Shown here: one piece after another, positions 52,510 to 54,058 of the stretch
Position numbering within the stretch: the stretch's first letter is position 1
Layout of the letters: every line of letters begins with the position of its first letter
Origin: Arthrobacter cupressi
GTDB lineage: Bacteria; Actinomycetota; Actinomycetes; Actinomycetales; Micrococcaceae
DNA length: 54,058 bases
Direction: 5' to 3'
Assembly: GCF_900099975.1 (NCBI RefSeq)
Contig: NZ_FNEI01000019.1
Coordinates: 1-54,058, forward strand
Notes under the pieces: model-generated
What the model saw: the letters and a program-made list of their open reading frames with translations, nothing else
Databases searched by the model: none
What the model was told of the DNA's origin: nothing
Position numbers and translations under genes: made by a program

Positions 52510-52530
52510 TTAAGGCAAGCCTTGCCTTAG
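52510..52530. promoter_or_regulatory. DtxR/IdeR-type iron box
   Basis: TAAGGCAAGCCTTGCCTTA (52511-52529) is a perfect 19-bp interrupted palindrome (9-bp arms around one C). It matches the DtxR/IdeR consensus TTAGGTTAGCCTAACCTAA at 13 of 19 positions, including the central AGCCT core. It lies between the divergent permease operon (75 nt away) and the binding-protein gene (58 nt away), so iron-dependent repression of both is expected. Confidence 0.85.
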
Positions 52531-52587
52531 TACCCGTTCATGACTCCGCCGCATTGGGCATTGCCCGGCGACAAGCGAAAGTACACA

Positions 52588-53592
52588 ATGATCCGCACCC
52601 GTTCCACCCGCGCAGCCCTCGGCGCTGCGGCCGCCACGGCCCTCCTAGCCCTGACCGCCTGCGGCGGCTCCACCGGCGCGGCACCGTCGTCCGCCGCGGC
52701 CGATGCCGCCTACCCCAAGACCATCGAGCACGCGATGGGCAGCACCACAATCGAGAAGAAGCCGCTCCGCGTAGCCACGCTGGATGCGAGCTACACCGAC
52801 GCCGCCCTGGCGCTGGGAGCCCAGGTGGTTGCCTACACCACCTACCGCAAGGGTGACGAAAGCTTCCCTTCGTACCTTGGCGACGTCTCAGCGCTGACCA
52901 AGGACGCCAGCAACGTGGGTCCCCTGGCCGAGCCGAGCCTGGACAAGATCCTCGACGCTGAGCCGGACCTGATTGTTTCGGCCAAGGTCCGCCACGAGGC
53001 CCTCTACGGCCAACTCTCCAAGGTCGCCCCGACCCTGTTCTCCAAGTCCACCGGCCCCACCTGGAAGGAGAACATCGTGATGCTTGGCGATGCACTGGGC
53101 AAGAAGGAAGAAGCGGAGAAACTGATCGCCGACTACCAGGAGCGTGCCAAGAAGGTTGGCGCCGCGATCCTGGCCAAGAAGCCTGAACTGACGTACTCCT
53201 ACGTGCGCTTCGCCGGCGAAGACACGGCACGCCTGTACTCGAGCACGTCCTTCCTGGGCGAGATCATGAAGGACGCCGGCATCCCGCGCCCCAAGGGCCA
53301 GCCCGACTCCACGGAAAAGATCCTGGTTGAGCTCAGCCAGGAGAAGATCACCCAGGCCGAAGCCGGCCTGATCATCACCTCCGCGTTCGGCCAGGACACG
53401 GCAGAGGGAGACAAGGCCCGCGCCCAGATGAAGCAGTTCATGTCCAACCCGCTGTGGAAGACCCTCAAGGGACAGGTCCTGAACGTTGACGACCGCGTCT
53501 TCGCTTCCTCTGTCAGCCTGCAGGGCGCCCACGGCGTGCTGACCAAGCTGGCCGAAACCTACGGCGTGGATCCGCAGCTGCCCGCCAAGTAA
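52588..53592 (+). CDS. iron-siderophore substrate-binding lipoprotein
   Basis: The 334-residue protein is the extracellular binding component (FepB/FhuD, cluster A-II type). The signal peptide ends in the lipobox ALTACG. The mature part has KKPLRVATLDASYTDAALALGAQVVAY, then EPSLDKILDAEPDLIVSAKV and a C-lobe ending GVDPQLPAK. ATG 52588 (MIRTRSTRAALG) is preferred over the frame opening at 52540 because the signal peptide starts there; its ribosome site is weak (AAGCGAAAG). Siderophore type cannot be told from sequence. Confidence 0.94.
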   Translation: MIRTRSTRAALGAAAATALLALTACGGSTGAAPSSAAADAAYPKTIEHAMGSTTIEKKPLRVATLDASYTDAALALGAQVVAYTTYRKGDESFPSYLGDVSALTKDASNVGPLAEPSLDKILDAEPDLIVSAKVRHEALYGQLSKVAPTLFSKSTGPTWKENIVMLGDALGKKEEAEKLIADYQERAKKVGAAILAKKPELTYSYVRFAGEDTARLYSSTSFLGEIMKDAGIPRPKGQPDSTEKILVELSQEKITQAEAGLIITSAFGQDTAEGDKARAQMKQFMSNPLWKTLKGQVLNVDDRVFASSVSLQGAHGVLTKLAETYGVDPQLPAK

Positions 53593-53610
53593 GCATTGCT
53601 CCAGCCGGTT

Positions 53611-53662
53611 CCGGGCGGGGAGGGAAGCCACGAACCAGTGGCGTCCCTTCCCGCCCGGCCGT
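53611..53662 (+). terminator. terminator of the siderophore-binding protein gene
   Basis: A 21-bp stem with one G-T pair and one mismatch (53611-53631 with 53638-53658) and a 6-nt loop is followed by CCGTTTTG. Confidence 0.85.
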
Positions 53663-53715
53663 TTTGCGCTGTGCCCCGTGTTCTGCGTATCCTTGGTGGG
53701 CTAGCAATAGCGGAT

Positions 53716-53804
53716 GGAGACGTGCCAGAGCGGCCGAATGGACTTCACTGCTAATGAAGGGTCGGGGTTAAACTCGACCGGGGGTTCAAATCCCCCCGTC
53801 TCCG
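53716..53804 (+). tRNA. tRNA-Ser (anticodon GCU)
   Basis: The 89-nt class II tRNA has acceptor GGAGACG paired with CGTCTCC, an anticodon arm CTTCA-CTGCTAA-TGAAG with anticodon GCT, a long variable arm and T arm GGGGG/CCCCC with TTCAAAT. The discriminator is G and CCA is not encoded. Confidence 0.97.
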
Positions 53805-53828
53805 CGTTGTGATGTAGCGGGACATCCT

Positions 53829-54058
53829 TTACGGATGTGTCGGGACATCGTTGACACCCCCGGTCTTCGGACCGGGGGTGTTTTGTTTTTTCGGCTGGTA
53901 GCCGCGGGTTGGGTCGATGGTGAACTCTGCGAGGATTTCGCCGGTGCCGTGCTCGACGGCGGTGACGTCGGCCTCGCGGACGAGCACGATGATGCGTTTG
54001 TGTTTGTGGGCTCGTCCGATGCCCAGATGCCGGAGCCGTCCTGCGTGGCGGAGCGTGA
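53829..54058 (-). CDS. IS481-family transposase, C-terminal part (partial)
   Basis: On the minus strand the frame ending TAA at 53831-53829 reads TLRHAGRLRHLGIGRAHKHK, then IIVLVREADVTAVEHGTGEIL and FTIDPTRGYQPKKQN, the typical C-terminal beta domain of IS481 transposases. The N-terminal helix-turn-helix and the DDE catalytic core are beyond the right edge, so intactness cannot be judged. The last 17 codons are encoded by a hairpin that is a terminator on the other strand. Confidence 0.85.
   Translation of the reverse strand, partial: TLRHAGRLRHLGIGRAHKHKRIIVLVREADVTAVEHGTGEILAEFTIDPTRGYQPKKQNTPGPKTGGVNDVPTHP
53854..53891 (+). terminator. strong terminator reading into the IS element
   Basis: A perfect 12-bp stem (53854-53865 with 53870-53881), TTCG tetraloop, then TTTTGTTTTTTC. 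It ends plus-strand transcripts coming from tRNA-Ser, within the minus-strand transposase frame. Confidence 0.9.

Larger units (their letters stand above)
53808..54058 (-). mobile_element. IS481-family insertion sequence, terminal part (cut by window edge)
   Basis: A TGTGATGTAGCGGGACATCC-type end begins 3 nt after tRNA-Ser. Inside it CGGGACATC occurs twice in the same direction (53818-53826 and 53841-53849), and ACATCC-TTTAC-GGATGT (53822-53838) is an inverted repeat; both may be transposase-binding sites. The transposase reading frame runs leftward toward this end. The exact terminus and any target duplication cannot be set because the other end is outside the window. Confidence 0.75.

Overview
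The window is a high-GC actinobacterial chromosome segment, most likely from Arthrobacter or a close Micrococcaceae relative such as Pseudarthrobacter or Paenarthrobacter. The evidence is the 16S rRNA 5' end, the GlgE-type alpha-glucan operon, SenX3-RegX3 next to phoU and gpmA, CarD next to ispD-ispF, the proteasome activator Bpa, and many leaderless genes with a TANNNT -10 element 6-7 nt before the start codon. Nearly all of it is ordinary core genome. The only mobile DNA is an IS481-family element cut by the right edge.

Layout. 1-500: 5' end of a minus-strand 16S gene with its antitermination leader and promoters, and the terminator of the next operon. 556-13563: alpha-glucan metabolism. 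A minus-strand operon glgE-treS-(maltokinase::glgB) makes branched glucan from trehalose through maltose-1-phosphate. Divergent glgP (phosphorylase) and nearby glgX (debranching) degrade it. An orphan barstar gene lies between glgP and glgX. 13693-19979: a nitrilase-family amidase, rlmB, cysS, ispF, ispD, carD and a lipoprotein. 20086-24988: the phosphate-sensing block regX3-senX3, divergent phoU with a PHO-box-like repeat, gpmA, a methyltransferase and a DUF2516 protein. 25006-29682: a Cys/Met PLP enzyme, divergent tmk-holB, and a secreted TAP-like peptidase. 29722-38745: a HAD phosphatase, tRNA-Thr, aldo/keto reductase, bpa and a helical partner gene, cstA-ybdD, a PadR regulator, a quinone oxidoreductase, tRNA-Ser(UGA), an SRAP/HMCES protein and a small hypothetical gene. 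38920-49452: a VOC protein, a septum-formation lipoprotein followed by a decayed copy of its 3' end, a 1497-aa secreted nuclease/5'-nucleotidase, an FAD/NAD(P)-binding protein and a prolyl oligopeptidase. 49456-53592: a ferric-siderophore ABC transporter and its binding lipoprotein, transcribed divergently around a perfect DtxR/IdeR-type palindrome. 53716-54058: tRNA-Ser(GCU) and the end of an IS481-family element.

I found no CRISPR array, prophage, defence island or biosynthetic cluster, and nothing I would call a wholly undescribed system. The points most worth a second look are the maltokinase-GlgB fusion, a dyad midway between the glgE and glgP promoters, the set of leaderless promoters (one overlapping the ispF stop codon), the 11-bp-phased PHO repeats, the truncated septum-formation duplicate that could still be translated, and a terminator lying inside the IS transposase reading frame but acting on the opposite strand.
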